DNA of 64,000 nucleotides from Cocos nucifera. Lineage: Eukaryota > Streptophyta > Magnoliopsida > Arecales > Arecaceae. The notes below the pieces were generated by a model. That model was not told the origin of the DNA and made no database searches. It saw only the letters and a list, made by a program, of their open reading frames with translations. The DNA is taken from contig QRFJ01000054.1 in the NCBI GenBank assembly GCA_006176705.1, positions 3,138,153 through 3,202,152 of the forward strand, in the 5' to 3' direction. The position numbers and the translations under genes are program-made. This document shows, one piece after another, positions 32,907 to 44,149 of the stretch; positions within the stretch are counted from its first letter, which is position 1, and each line of letters opens with the position of its first letter.

Positions 32907-34977
32907 ATATATTATTATATTATTATTCTAGGATTAAGAGTATATTAGAAATGAAATAGAAAAATTATTTTTTTCTATTGATGAAATAGAAAAAAAAAAT
33001 TTCTGTTGATAGGAAAATGACTTACCCATCTTCTATATGGATAAGACTTCCTCCCATTTAATGGATAAATATTATTTATGAAAAAATAATTTATCTACCT
33101 AGATAAGCATGAGAAAATGGATAAACTCGTCATTGAAAAAGTTAATCAACTTTTCTATAATATTTATCTACTACAGAACAAACCTTGAATGGCTATTCCC
33201 ACTAGGGATATCAACTAGAGTTTCTCCATTAGGCCAAGAGGCATGGTAGATGGATGGATTCCTTTGTGAGTGGTAAAACTTTTGGTCCTCTAACCTGATC
33301 TATTAATGGATCCACATAGTTTCTTTTTGTAATCACTGGTGTCCGAAGTCTAGCGGGGTATATATTCAACATAAGGAGGACAGCAGGGCATCGAAAGGAG
33401 GAGATCATGACCTCATTTCGTGATGAATCCTCCAAGCATTCCACATACGGGCACGTTGGATTGCATGCATTTGATGGAAACAAAGTTGTCTTCATGTGCG
33501 AGGATGGGGATTGGAAAGGTGGTCCCAGGGAAACTTCATCTTAAAACCAAAAGGTTATGTTGATACCATTCATCATTCAATTATTAGCTTACGTTCAATT
33601 GGCCTCCTCTACCTGCTGGATGAGCGTAAAGGCACAACTCTTGGTCTCTGAGTCAGGTCTCCTTACAGGTTAGGCTCGGGTTGAATCTAAGTTGATGAAC
33701 CTGGTCCCTAGTTTTTAAGTTGATTCTTATTTGAGGTGAAATCAGGTCTGCACAGGTAAGACTGAGTCAGATCCCATTTGTGGGATTCATATATTTGACC
33801 CAACTGGGCTTTTAATTCCATAGGTCTCAACTTCAGAGATGCTGCCCAAGCTTGATCTGCATTATTAATTAGAGTTCGCTGGTCAATTTTTGAGCCTTAG
33901 GTTGATGGATGCTCCCAAATGTTGGAGACTATGCTTCTTCCATCCTGTTCATAAACTTTTGCAGCTGCTTCGGAATTCAGGTTCATGGAGTTTTCGTACC
34001 TATGCAACACTAAAATGTCGCTTAAGCATAACGACCGAACTGAGGGATTTGTGGCAATTTTGTCTCGGGAACATCATTTTCTCAGTTTTAAGCAAGCATG
34101 AATGTATGTAAGGATTTAGGGCAACTGTCATACCACCTTGCTAGCACGAAAAGCATGATCTTTTGGACCTCTTCCTAAATATCTGTCATCTGGTTAGGAG
34201 TGGCTAGTGAACTTCTTATCCACTGGAATAGGAGTGGCTGAAAGCATGTGGAAGTTGGCACTGTCTACAATATAAACAAACTACAGGCGGCTCGCCAAGG
34301 TAACAACCAACACCGGTTTGCCTGACAATTTTTCAGTAAGAAAGGAAGCCTCCCTTGGTGGTAGAAGGAATAAAAGAAACCTTCAGCCATCCCCGCCGAC
34401 TGCAGAAAGAAATTTCTCTAACACCATCGATAGAAACAAAACCAAGGAAGGTCCCCAAGTATGGCGACGGATGTTTTGGAACCACCAATAGCATTCACGT
34501 CTCACGTGTCCCTTCGCACCCTCCGTCCGCGCAATGACCCTCAGTTTCGGCAACCACAGAAAGGCAACGCATCTTACTAATCGTTCGTAGATATGAAAAA
34601 TAAGAAGAAATAAAGGTATTAATTAATATTTTATTCACACTCCCTCATGCTTCCACCACTTCACGCAGTGCTGGCAACCTTCTGCTGGCTCGCTTTTTAA
34701 GCAAAACCCTAAGCCAAGCGAACGGAAGATATCCGATCACAGATCCCCTCACCTTTCCTTGCTGCTAATTCCTAACTCCGGCCTGTCCCACCGCTTCTTC
34801 CTCCCTTCCGTCTCCTTGGCCCTCCCTTCCTTTCCCCGGACCACAATTCCACCTTCAGGTAGTGGAAAAGAGAAAAAAGGCGGAGATAAAAGTTATCCTT
34901 CTTTCCATGCATCTCTTTCCTCCAATATCATATCCAGCTATATCCATTTCCATTGACTCAAATAGGAACAAGTACTC
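32907..34977. other. Upstream region of the LRR gene
   Basis: 32907-33180 is AT-rich and resembles 18300-18739. From 33185 the composition is that of ordinary intergenic DNA. A 45-residue ORF on the + strand (33407-33544, start MTSFRDESSK) has an ordered look but no family I recognise. 33640-33830 is a GGGTTGA/GGTTAGG-type repeat. A G-box (CACGTG) lies at 34503-34508. The last 200 bases before the ATG are pyrimidine-rich, as in a plant 5' untranslated region. Confidence 0.5.
34503..34508. promoter_or_regulatory. G-box (CACGTG) upstream of the LRR gene
   Basis: Palindromic bZIP/bHLH-type site 470 bases before the start codon. It is a single short motif, so its use is only a possibility. Confidence 0.3.
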
Positions 34978-36255
34978 ATGGCTTCAACACCCTCCACTCT
35001 TCTCCACATTTTCCTCCTCCTCCTTCAAAGTCATCCCTCCCAGCAGCAACAAAGCTCATCCCTCTGTCCCACAGATAAGGTTGCCCTCCTTGACATTAGA
35101 AGCAACCTTCAGGACCTCCCTGGCTCCAACTTCTTCTCCACCTGGGAATTCACCCGCGACCCCTGTGCCACCTTTGCCGGTGTCGTATGCTCCTCCGACG
35201 ACCAGCACGGCAAGCAATTCCTCCGGGTTTCCGTCCTCACTCTTGGCACCGGCCTAGCAGACTCGCCCGGCCTCACCGGCTCCCTCTCACCCTCCCTCGC
35301 CAATATCACCGCCCTCACCGATCTAGTCGTCTATTCCGGCCGCATTTCCGGCCCCATCCCTCCTGATATCGGCGTCCGCCTTCGTCGCCTCCGCCGTGTT
35401 TCCATCTCCAACAATCCCATCTCCGGTCCAATTCCGGTCTCCCTCGCCGGCCTCCCCGACCTCGGTCAGAACAAGCTCCGGGGCCCGATCCCACCTCTTC
35501 TTCTCCTTCCCTCCTCTCCGAGCCTCAAGGTCCTCATCCTCGTGGCCAATGGTGGGCTCACTGGCGAGATCCCACGGGAGATCTCCGCCGCTCAGCTACT
35601 ACACCTCGACCTCCGCGGCAATTCCATCACCGGCGCCCTCCCGCCGCTTCCCTCCACCCTCCGCTACCTCTCCGCCTCCGCCAACGCCCTGTCGGGCCTG
35701 CTCGACGCCGCCTTCGCCGCGCCGCTCCCAGACCTCGCCTTCCTCGACCTCTCCATGAACGCCTTCACCAGCCGAGTCCCCCCAGCGATCTTCGCCCTCC
35801 CCCGCCTCTCCTCCCTCCTCATCCAGCACAGCAATCTCTCCGGGCCGCTCGCCGTCCCGCCCCGCAGGGAGGCGTCGCCGTCGTGGGCGGTGGTTGATCT
35901 GAGCCACAACATGTTATCCGGGGAGTTTCCGGCGGCGCTGGCGGCGGCGGGGAGCCTGTACCTGAACAATAACCAGCTGACAGGGGCGGTGGCTGAGGAG
36001 GTGTCGAGGTGCCTTTACAGGGGGAGCATGACCACCCTCTACGCCCAGCACAACTACCTCACCTCATTCCCCGCGCCGCCGCTCACCCCGCCGGACTCCA
36101 TCGCCCTCTGCCTCTCCTACAACTGCATGTCCCTCCCCTCCGCTGCTGCCATCGCCAGGTGCCCGGCACGCAGCCATCCCGAGTGTTCTTGGTGCAGAAT
36201 TTGGTCGACGTCAGACCGAGCTGGAGCTGAAAGAGGACGAGATTGCTGCCGATGA
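34978..36255 (+). CDS. Secreted leucine-rich repeat protein, 3' end replaced by a gypsy LTR
   Basis: Single-exon frame of 425 residues. Residues 1-27 are a signal peptide (hydrophobic core LLHIFLLLL), so it is probably extracellular. An LRR N-terminal cap follows (Cys 30, 63, 71, with ALLDIRSNLQDLPG). Then come about ten plant-type LRRs (98-370) of the Leu-x-Gly-x-Ile-Pro pattern, and a Cys-containing C-terminal cap (Cys 345, 378, 383, 395). It has no kinase or membrane segment. It resembles plant LRR proteins such as the At4g03010/At1g03440 group, whose precise role I do not know. Near residue 161 one LRR is about seven residues short (LPDLGQNKL). Native sequence ends at Glu402 (36183); residues 403-425 are translated from the LTR of F. 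Codon use is GC-rich at third positions. The start has favourable context (ATGGCT). Confidence 0.85.
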   Translation: MASTPSTLLHIFLLLLQSHPSQQQQSSSLCPTDKVALLDIRSNLQDLPGSNFFSTWEFTRDPCATFAGVVCSSDDQHGKQFLRVSVLTLGTGLADSPGLTGSLSPSLANITALTDLVVYSGRISGPIPPDIGVRLRRLRRVSISNNPISGPIPVSLAGLPDLGQNKLRGPIPPLLLLPSSPSLKVLILVANGGLTGEIPREISAAQLLHLDLRGNSITGALPPLPSTLRYLSASANALSGLLDAAFAAPLPDLAFLDLSMNAFTSRVPPAIFALPRLSSLLIQHSNLSGPLAVPPRREASPSWAVVDLSHNMLSGEFPAALAAAGSLYLNNNQLTGAVAEEVSRCLYRGSMTTLYAQHNYLTSFPAPPLTPPDSIALCLSYNCMSLPSAAAIARCPARSHPECSWCRIWSTSDRAGAERGRDCCR

Positions 36256-37062
36256 CTAGCTCTGGTAGGACCCTTCGATGATCAAGTCAGCTCTTCTGGC
36301 CAACAGAATTGAAGTGCTCATGAATGAGTTCGGCAGAGTTTCGAAAAGGAGAAGAAAGCTTAAAGAAAATATATCTAGAGGGTTCTTTTTTATAGACGGA
36401 ACTTATAGCGGATTGATGGTGATGGTTATACCGTCCGATCACGGGTCGCTCGAGGCCGCATGGAGTTCGGTACGGAGAGAAAGGTATCGTCAGACTGATA
36501 GTGACAGCCATAATGTCGGATCGTAGGCTACGTGGAGCTTGTTTTGGAGGGAGAAATGCTGCCAAGCTGATAGCGATCGTTCGTCGAGATTTAATAGTAG
36601 TAGCTCGAAGAAAGCAGGCGTTGGTCGGTGAAGAGCTTCGTTATATATTAATTCTAATGGAGTTCGGACTCCTAAAAGAAATACGTTTGGAGGGAATCAT
36701 CCAAAAGGAGTTCGACCGAAGAGGATATCCGAAAGGAGTTCGGCCCCTGAAGGGGTTCGGTCGAAAGAAAAGTCCGAAAGAAGTTCGGCTCCTGTAGGAG
36801 TCCATCTGAAGGAGAAAATCGAAGGAAGTTCAGCTCCCGTAGGAGTCCAACTGAAGGAGGGGTTCGGAGGGAGTTCGGCTCCCATACGAGGTCGACTGAA
36901 GGAGAAGTTTGAAGCGAGTTTCACTGGGGCTCGACCGCTGAGGAGTTCGGCCGGCTGAAGGAGTTCGACTAAGGCTCGTTCGCTGAAGCTCTTTTGTGAC
37001 TACCAGTTGCATTAGACTGAGCATCAGGTTGGACATCGACGGAGCGAGGTTTATCCCCAACA
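36184..37062 (-). repeat. F LTR a
   Basis: 879 bp, ends ATCCCCAACA. It starts TGTTCTTGGTGCAG, three bases longer than relatives (TGTTGGTGCAG). It contains 45-bp tandem units at 36739-36920. Confidence 0.8.
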
Positions 37063-37144
37063 ATAGTTCCCTCACTTTCGAGTTTAAAATTTGAAGAAAG
37101 GGAGTACAATAAGGCAACTGCCGAAGTTTTTTTTCGAGCTCTGT

Positions 37145-37617
37145 GCCCATTGAGATTAACGCTCGGGGAAGATCTTGTCTCCAACCGAGGTTGGCGTTGA
37201 AGTTGAGGCTTGGGGGAGGTCTTGTCTCCGGTCGAGATTGAAGGTTGAGCTCAGAGGAGGTCTTATCTCCAGCAGCCGAGATCGAAGGAGATCTCATCTT
37301 CTGTTGGCGAAGACTTTGAAGCTCAGGAGAGATCTTATTTCTAGCCGAGGTTGACTCGGACGCTCGGGAGAGATCTTATCTCTAGCCGAGATTAAAGCTC
37401 GGGGGAGATCTTATCTCCTGCAGCCGAGGTTAAAGCTCGAGGGAGATCTTATCTCCAGCAGCCGAGGTTAAAGCTCGGAAGAGATCTTATCTCCAGCAGT
37501 TGAGATTGACTCGGTCACTCGGAAGGGATCTTATCTCTAATCGAGGTTGAAGCTCGGGAGAGATCTTATCTCCTGCAGCCGAGATTGGCTCGGTCGCTCG
37601 GGAGAAATCTTATAATT
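37145..37617. repeat. F hairpin-repeat array
   Basis: Ten or so units related to the array in D, with GGAGATCTTATCTCC or AGAGATCTTATCTCT cores and GCAGCCGAGGTTAAAGCTCG spacers. It occupies the region next to the polypurine tract. Confidence 0.8.
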
Positions 37618-37618
37618 C

Positions 37619-37837
37619 TGTTGGTGCAGAATTTGGTTGACGCCGGATCGAGCTGGAGCTGAGAGAGGACGAGGTCGCCGTCGGTGATCTGCAAAATAAA
37701 ATTTCGTCCAGAGTCGGTGGTGGTGGCTCCGGTAGGATCCTCCGACGATCAAGTCAGCTCTTCTGGCCAACAGAAATGGAGTGCTTAGGAATGAGTTCGG
37801 CAGAATTTTGGAAAGAAGAAGAGAGCTTAGAGAAACA
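37619..37837 (-). repeat. F LTR b, truncated
   Basis: The first 219 bases of an LTR (TGTTGGTGCAGAATTTGG start), stopping abruptly in the segment before the TATA-like box and joined to gag sequence. Confidence 0.75.
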
Positions 37838-38190
37838 TCCTGATGGTGGATTTTTTGGCGGAGTCACCGTCGGGGCTACTGCATGGCCTGCACCATCTCG
37901 GTGAGGCCCTGAACCTGCTGCATCAGCAGGTTAAACTACTCTAGATCTATCATGGCCGTCGGTGGAGGTGGAGGTTGAAGTATTGGTGATGAAGCAGGAA
38001 TGGATGGATCTGGTCCAGATCTGACAGCAGAAGTGATAGATCTCCGAGTAGTCGCCTTCTTTTAAGGCATTTCATGGGATTGAGGGAGAGGATGGAGGCA
38101 ACCCCTAGAGAAGAAGGTCGGTAGGATCGACTGAGCACTCCTTTAAGAACAAAGGTACCTCAGAGATAGAGATCCTTCCTCTAACGTCAA
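37838..38190 (-). pseudogene. F gag N-terminal fragment
   Basis: Reads leftward from ATG 38070 and corresponds to the first roughly 75 codons of gag in I (region with FNLLMQQVQGLTEMVQAM). A stop occurs at codon 3. Here the ATG is in frame with the rest, unlike D and I. 38071-38190 is the leader between PBS and gag. Confidence 0.7.
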
Positions 38191-38193
38191 TTC

Positions 38194-39150
38194 TATTAAT
38201 GCAGAATTTGATCGACGTCGAATTGAGCTAAAGCTGAGGGAGGACGAGGTCGCTGCCGATGACCTACAAAATAAAGTCTCATCCGGAGTCGGTGGTGGTG
38301 GCTCCAGCAGAATCCTCTGACGATCAAGTCAGCTCTTCTGGCCAATAGAAATTGAGTGCTCAAGAATGAGTTTGGTAGAGTTTCGAAAAGGAGAAGAGAG
38401 CTTAGAGAAAACATATCTGGAGGGTTCCTTTTTATAGGCAAAACTTGTAGCGGATTGATAGTGATGGCCATACCATCCAATCGCAGACTGCTCGGGGCCG
38501 CATGAAGTTCGATACGGAGAGAAAGGTGTCGTCAGACTGACAGTGACAGCCATACTGTCGGGTTGTGGGCCGCGTGGGACTTATTACGGAGGGAGAGGTG
38601 CTGTCAGATTGATGGCGATCGTTCGTCGAGATTTAATAGCCATAGCTCAGAGGAAGCAGGCGTTGGTCGATGAAGAACTTCGTCATGCATTAATTTCAGT
38701 GAAGTTTGGACTCCTAAAGAAAATATGTCTGAAGGGGATCATCCGGAAGGAGTTTGGCCGAAGAAGATGTCCGAAAGAAGTTCGGCTCCTAGAGGGGTTC
38801 GACCGAAAGAAAAATCCGAAAGGAGTTCAGCTCCTGTAGGAGTCCATCTGAAGAAGAGAACCGGAGGAAGTTCAGCTCCCGTAGGAGTCCGTCTAAAGGA
38901 GAGAATCGGAGGGAGTTCAGCTCTCATAGGAGTCTGACTGAATGAAGGATTCGGAGGGAGTTCGGCTTCCATACGAGACCGACTGAAGGAGAAGTTCGGA
39001 GCAAGTTCGACTGAGGCTCAATCGCTGAGGAATTCGGTCGGCTGAAGGAGTTCAGCTAAGACTCGTCCGCTGAAATTCTTTCATAACTACCAATTGTATT
39101 AGACTAAGCATCAGACTGAATTTCGACGAAAGTAAAATTTATCTCCAATA
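38194..39150 (-). repeat. F LTR c
   Basis: 957 bp, starts TATTAATGCAG and ends ATCTCCAATA. Five 45-bp tandem units lie at 38781-39005. It matches LTR a and relatives in D, E and I. Confidence 0.85.
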
Positions 39151-39180
39151 ATCATTACTACCACCAGCAGGGATGGCTGA
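39151..39180 (+). other. Displaced last codons of the LRR gene
   Basis: The 30 bases after LTR c continue the LRR frame of codon 402 exactly and end in TGA at 39178-39180, encoding nine residues (IITTTSRDG). Without block F the protein would be 411 residues, close to the usual family size. The sequence after 39180 has the look of a 3' untranslated region. The phase match across a 2967-base insertion is an observation; the native protein end is inferred. Confidence 0.6.
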
Positions 39181-40025
39181 GGAAGGGACCAGCAGATTGC
39201 ATTCAAAAACTTGTTCGGCTTTCTTTTGTTGTTATTTGTTTATTCAAATTTGTTTTGAATTGGGGATCGGTTTGGTCGATGCTTTGTTTGTATATTTTTG
39301 TAAGCAAACGGTGGGCTTGGGTTTTGGTTTGAGGGGATCGGATGTTTGGTATGGAATACAACACAGCAGAATGAGCCTTTTGACTTTGTTCTGATACCTT
39401 GTGTGGCCATCGGGGAAATTCTTATTGCACCGCGCGCTGTTTGACGCGCGCACGAAATCAGAGAGCGGCATTTGAAAAAAATAAAATAAAATTTTCTTCC
39501 GGCCTCACGCGCATGCGCGAATCACCACGGCCCTGTGGCCACACTCTACTGGGCCAAAAGCCGTAGCGTGCCACAAAGAAGCATCTGGCTGAAGCCAGCT
39601 CTGTCGACGTTCTCATTTTGCTGGTAACTCTCCTTGGTGAGTTGGTGTATCATTATAGCGATGCTATCAAGATGTATGTATTTGGCCAATATTTTGTCAA
39701 TATTATGAATAAAAGCTCTGCCGCAGATAATTCAGCCTATTTGGCAGCGAACATCTTGGATTGAGTTCATTCTTTCAGATTACCATCAAATAAGCTAAGT
39801 GATACCGTAAATGACATACTTTAAAATTTAAAATTATGCTAGCATAGGATAGAAATCTGTTATATAAAAAATATTTTTGTTTTGAGAATAAATCTATATT
39901 AATTTATTTTTTTTTATCCAACTTTGATTATGGAAGCTTGGTTCTAATTTTAAAAATTGGATAAGCGAAACTTTTAATTAAATAAGGTAAATAAGAGAAC
40001 TTTTATTCCAGTATAATTCTTAAGA

Positions 40026-40065
<40 letters not shown>
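40026..40065. repeat. (AC)n(AT)n microsatellite
   Basis: About twelve AC units run directly into about eight AT units. Confidence 0.95.
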
Positions 40066-40813
40066 TGTGGGGTGGGGGGATAAGTTAGGGGACAAAGTAT
40101 GCCATTCAGCTGAAAGTAACATAATGGTTGCTCATGGGAGTTTCAATGCTATTCTATAACTTTTGTAAGGCTCCACACGAATTACTCCAACAGTGGGTGG
40201 GATAAGTTAGCAACTTTTCAAGCTCATTAATCACATAAATTACTCCAAAAGTGTGAGATCTTTTAAGACAGGACTTTATTACCGATATTCCAGAACAACA
40301 GCAAAGAACTTGACATTGTTCCCACCTAAGGACTTGCATAATAGTATGCTAAAAAACTTCAGCACTTAAAACTATTATGTCCATTTTCAAGAAAATATGA
40401 TTTAAATCTCAAAAGGTATTAAAACAAACTAAGGTAAACCTATGCTGTAGTAGAAATGCACTTTTGTACAGAATTTTATGCACACCAAAGGCTTCAGGTA
40501 CCAAGAGATTTCTCGGTTTTAGCAACAAGAACTTATCTACCATTTCATAAGATTCTTGATTCCCCACAACATTAGCACTTGGATCCAAAAGAAAATCATG
40601 ACAAGTTCCAGTATTTCATCATAACCCCATAATTTGTTTGTCAAACTTTGAAGGATCCTGTGCCCCTACAACAAACAATTAATACGTGTAAGCATTAAAT
40701 TTGATCTAACACCATATAAACCATGCATGTTAAAAGTATATTGAATCACCTCGTTCAAGTAAAAGCATTTGATCGTGATTTAATGCTTGATATCAATTAC
40801 CAATAAATTTAAT

Positions 40814-40984
40814 TAATCACTAGGCACAAAACAATGGATGTTACTATCTGATGGCCAAGGTCTCAACATGATAATTATGGTTAAATGATTCAACATGATG
40901 TCAGTATTTGACTAATCACTAAGCATAGAACGGTAGATGTTACCATCTGATGGCCAAGGTTTCAACATGATGATAATAGTTAAA
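40814..40984. repeat. Imperfect tandem duplication, period 99 bp
   Basis: 40814-40885 and 40913-40984 share most bases (for example CTGATGGCCAAGGT and CAACATGAT). The spacing between equivalent points is 99 bases. Confidence 0.8.
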
Positions 40985-41666
40985 GCTTTCATAAAGCAAA
41001 CGGTGATTCCATATAATTATATCAGTTTAAGGTGAAACTCCTAGACATGGTTGAGATATCAGCCTTTCTAAGAGAATAGCCAACTGGATACCCCAGCATA
41101 CGAGCATACTGGCTTGTGAGTATTTCTCTTCTGCCTTCCCTCCAGAGTATCCTCATTTAAATGGTCATGGTCATCCAGGGTGAGACCAGAATGAATTGGA
41201 ACAGGGCAGCTGCTTATACAATCATATAACACATCAGCTTCATTGGTTAATCAGGATGAACTGATATATATTGAGATATCAGCCAATACAATATTTATAT
41301 GTTGGCTGAGATGTCTTCATTAATTGCATTTTCTCTGCATTACCAGGTCGTTACCTGGTTCTATTCATTTCATATTCATTGGAATGTGTGCTGGCTGTGC
41401 CACCACTTTGCTCAGAAATCACATTTTTACTATCATCCCATGATTTTGTGATAATCAAATGTGAAAATGACTTGTTTTGCCTCGAGTTTCATAAGCTTGG
41501 TTTCCTTCATGGACCTCCTCTGGATGTCACAGTAAATAAATTTTACTGTTGAATCTTAGAAATCTAACAGTGGAAACAATTGCAGCAGCATCAGCTATCA
41601 GACCTTGGCTACAACTTAGATATCAACTTGGATGCACAACGTTAGATATTAGGTGAACATAGAAGT

Positions 41667-44126
41667 TATAGGGTTTGGTGTATAAGACGGAAGCATGGAT
41701 TTCAAAGTAAAATTATGAAATCATAAAACCAAACCTAAACCCTAGGACCATCTTATTAGAATTTAAATCATATAATATACATTTATAACATAAATTAGGA
41801 TATTGGAACATACCTTTGATCGCTTAACCCTAATTTGACCCCGATCACCAGCAGCAGTCCGTCAGGAGTTCCACCAGGTGCCTACGTGTTCATCCTCTAA
41901 TGTTGATCCACACGGAGACTTGATAAAGACACCAGCACCTCTGAATATTTTAATTAAAATTCTTATGACAAGAACTATAATTATTTAGGCAAAAACCTTT
42001 CTTAGCCTTTAATATCACCCTCCTAGCCTTTCCTTGCCTTCCTTTCTTGCTTTTTGTTTTCTTAATTTTTATTCCTAATCTCTGTCTTATTGGAAGACTT
42101 CTTGTCCTTAAATCAGGACCTTGTCTAGACAAGAGAAAGAGAAATAAAGAAAATTGGACAAGAAAGCCTCTTATAAGAAAAAAATAAGGAGTTCTGAATG
42201 CCTTGGACTCTCGGTGTGCACCCCTATTTATAATGTACGTAGGGGTACCATCTTAAATTTTTCACGCCCATTTCCTATTCTCATCTCACACCCATTCAAA
42301 AATATCACGCCCCATCAGAAAAAAAATGCTATGTGGAATTCAAGGAATTAATACGAAGAGGTGCCTTGCAACAGAATGACTCTTCGTATAATTCTACGTA
42401 AGTTTCTTTCGAAGAGTTGCAACTCTTTCATATTGGCGCCATTAATTTCTACCATTGATCAAGATCAAATGCTGATCCAAAGGTCTAAAAGGATGGCGCT
42501 AAATCAAAAGATGGCGTGGAAAAATTGGGCATGGAAAAGTCAAAGCTTCAAGATGTTTGACTTGGTTCAAGGGGCACTTAGAAGGATAGGATGGCTAGGA
42601 CTCCTCTCTTATCCAAACTCCAGATATTCTATGAAGGAATTTAATCTACAAAAGGACTCTTCTGCATCCCTTCTCAGATTTGAAAATATGTAAAAACTTT
42701 TACATAACATAAAAGCGGATAAGAGGAATTAAATGTGGCGCCAAACTATCCCATGCGCAAAAGACGCTTTGCGCATAATGCTATCCCCACGCGCCAAAGA
42801 GAGAGACTCTCTGGCGTGTGGGATTCAGATATGCGGCGCCATATCCCATGGCTCAACCAGCCATGGGTCAATCCAATTAATTAGCCAAAATTGATTTGAC
42901 CAAAATTGGATCTAATTAGCCCAAAACAGAATCCGATTCGAATCAAGTGTTAGGGTTTGCAACATGTGCTAGCATGTTCAACTTGCAAATATGATCTAAT
43001 CCAATTAGATCCTTGATCAATTTTCTTTGTGTGTGACCCATTGGTTTCCACATCTAGCCAGCAGTGGATCCAGATGCGATTTGACCTAATTTGGTTAGAA
43101 CTTAACCAAATCGATTTAGGTCAAATTGAGCTAACCCATTTTGATCAATTAAAACACTTTCTAATTAACGATCAAATTAAACTCTTTAATTTGATCGAAT
43201 TCACAAGACAAGATTGGCGTATAGCAATATAACATATCTACCTGGAAGATATAAAATTTTGATGAAAACATCAAAAATACCCTTCAGTGGAAAGTTACCG
43301 TACAATAGGATCCTTCGATCACCTTGCATCCCGAATATGACTTTGGATATATGAAAATATGTCAAATCTAATATCATATTCATATTTCTCTCAATCTTAT
43401 AATGATAATTTGATTAATAAAATATTAAAAATTATTTTTAATTTTCATCGTACTTTGATCAAAGTTTTCCTGAGTCATCATTTGATTGAAGCAAGTATGA
43501 TGTAAACTTCTCTTACTAGGAGTGATCGATTTCATGTTGACCTACTCACAACCTCCATATGTAATCCACCATATCCAGAACATCTCGTATATGATCGAGT
43601 CATGAATGAGTATGAACCAAAATATGGATTCATGCATACAATGTTCTATGGTAGTCTCATGTCAAAGGATTACATGCACAACTCCCACTATGAGAACCAT
43701 CTATTGACATGTAGATAAAACTCCATTAAATGTTCTCAAGTTGGATCAATTCAGTGAACTCATTCTCTAATGAGCACTTATATCCTTGTATTAGTATCAT
43801 ACACAAGTGATAGTAAGATCAATCATCCTTTCATCAAGCATACAAAGGATATGCTAGCCTTTCCAGAAATATTGATCCCCAACTCAATGTTTCATCGACT
43901 AGAAAAATTTTAGATTAGGATTTTAAGATTTTAGATTTCACAGGTATAATCTCATCATAACCCTAATCTATGGAGTTCATCATAATCTTAAAATAAATAT
44001 TTAAGATAGCATATGATGAAATAAATGCTTTTATTTATATAAAATTATCATTACATGAGTCTAGAAGATAAAAGAATATCCCATCAAAATACATATTTCG
44101 ATTGGCTTGAAAGCATATTCCTTTCA
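41667..44126 (-). repeat. H 3' LTR (2.46 kb)
   Basis: Matches 57917-60291 closely over nearly all its length. On the minus strand it starts TGAAAGGAATATGC after a purine-rich tract (44127-44141). ORFs inside (for example near 42361 and 43029) have no family. Confidence 0.9.
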
Positions 44127-44149
44127 ATCTTCCACTTGCACTAAAGCCA

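Larger units (their letters stand above)
36184..39150 (-). mobile_element. Rearranged gypsy block F in the LRR gene
   Basis: Minus-strand gypsy sequence of the D/I family with three LTR pieces: a complete one (36184-37062), a truncated one (37619-37837) and a complete one (38194-39150). Between them are a hairpin-repeat array (37145-37617) and a short gag start (37838-38190). It lies between codon 402 of the LRR gene and 30 bases that complete the frame. No clear five-base duplication: CCGAG precedes it and ATCAT follows it. The middle LTR piece suggests recombination or template switching. Confidence 0.8.
39181..41666. other. Non-coding region right of the LRR gene
   Basis: 39181-39720 is likely the LRR gene 3' region, with AATAAA at 39708-39713. 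39457-39520 has GC-rich palindromes (GCGCGCTGTTTGACGCGCGC, CGCGCATGCGCG). The rest is AT-rich unique DNA with a microsatellite and a 99-bp duplication. A 44-residue minus-strand ORF (41156-41022) has a plausible look (segment SQYARMLGYPVGYSLRK) but no identified family. Confidence 0.5.

Noticed and set aside
18290..33190. Possible MITE split by element B (ends near 18290 and 33185)
   Set aside because: The ends CAGGCCCCTTCTG and the reverse complement CAAGGTTTGTTCTG are only weakly alike and no target duplication was found.
33229..33495. 88-residue minus-strand ORF upstream of the LRR gene
   Set aside because: No recognised family and no splice or promoter context; the opposite strand has an equally plausible short frame.
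35599..35969. Two minus-strand ORFs opposite the LRR gene
   Set aside because: They are shadows of a GC-rich coding frame with no pattern of their own.
36256..36797. ORFs at 36.3-36.8 kb as further exons of the LRR gene
   Set aside because: They lie in LTR a of block F and match the other gypsy LTRs.
42361..42693. 110-residue ORF on the + strand
   Set aside because: It lies in the 3' LTR of H and the same region of the other LTR gives a different broken frame. No family resemblance.
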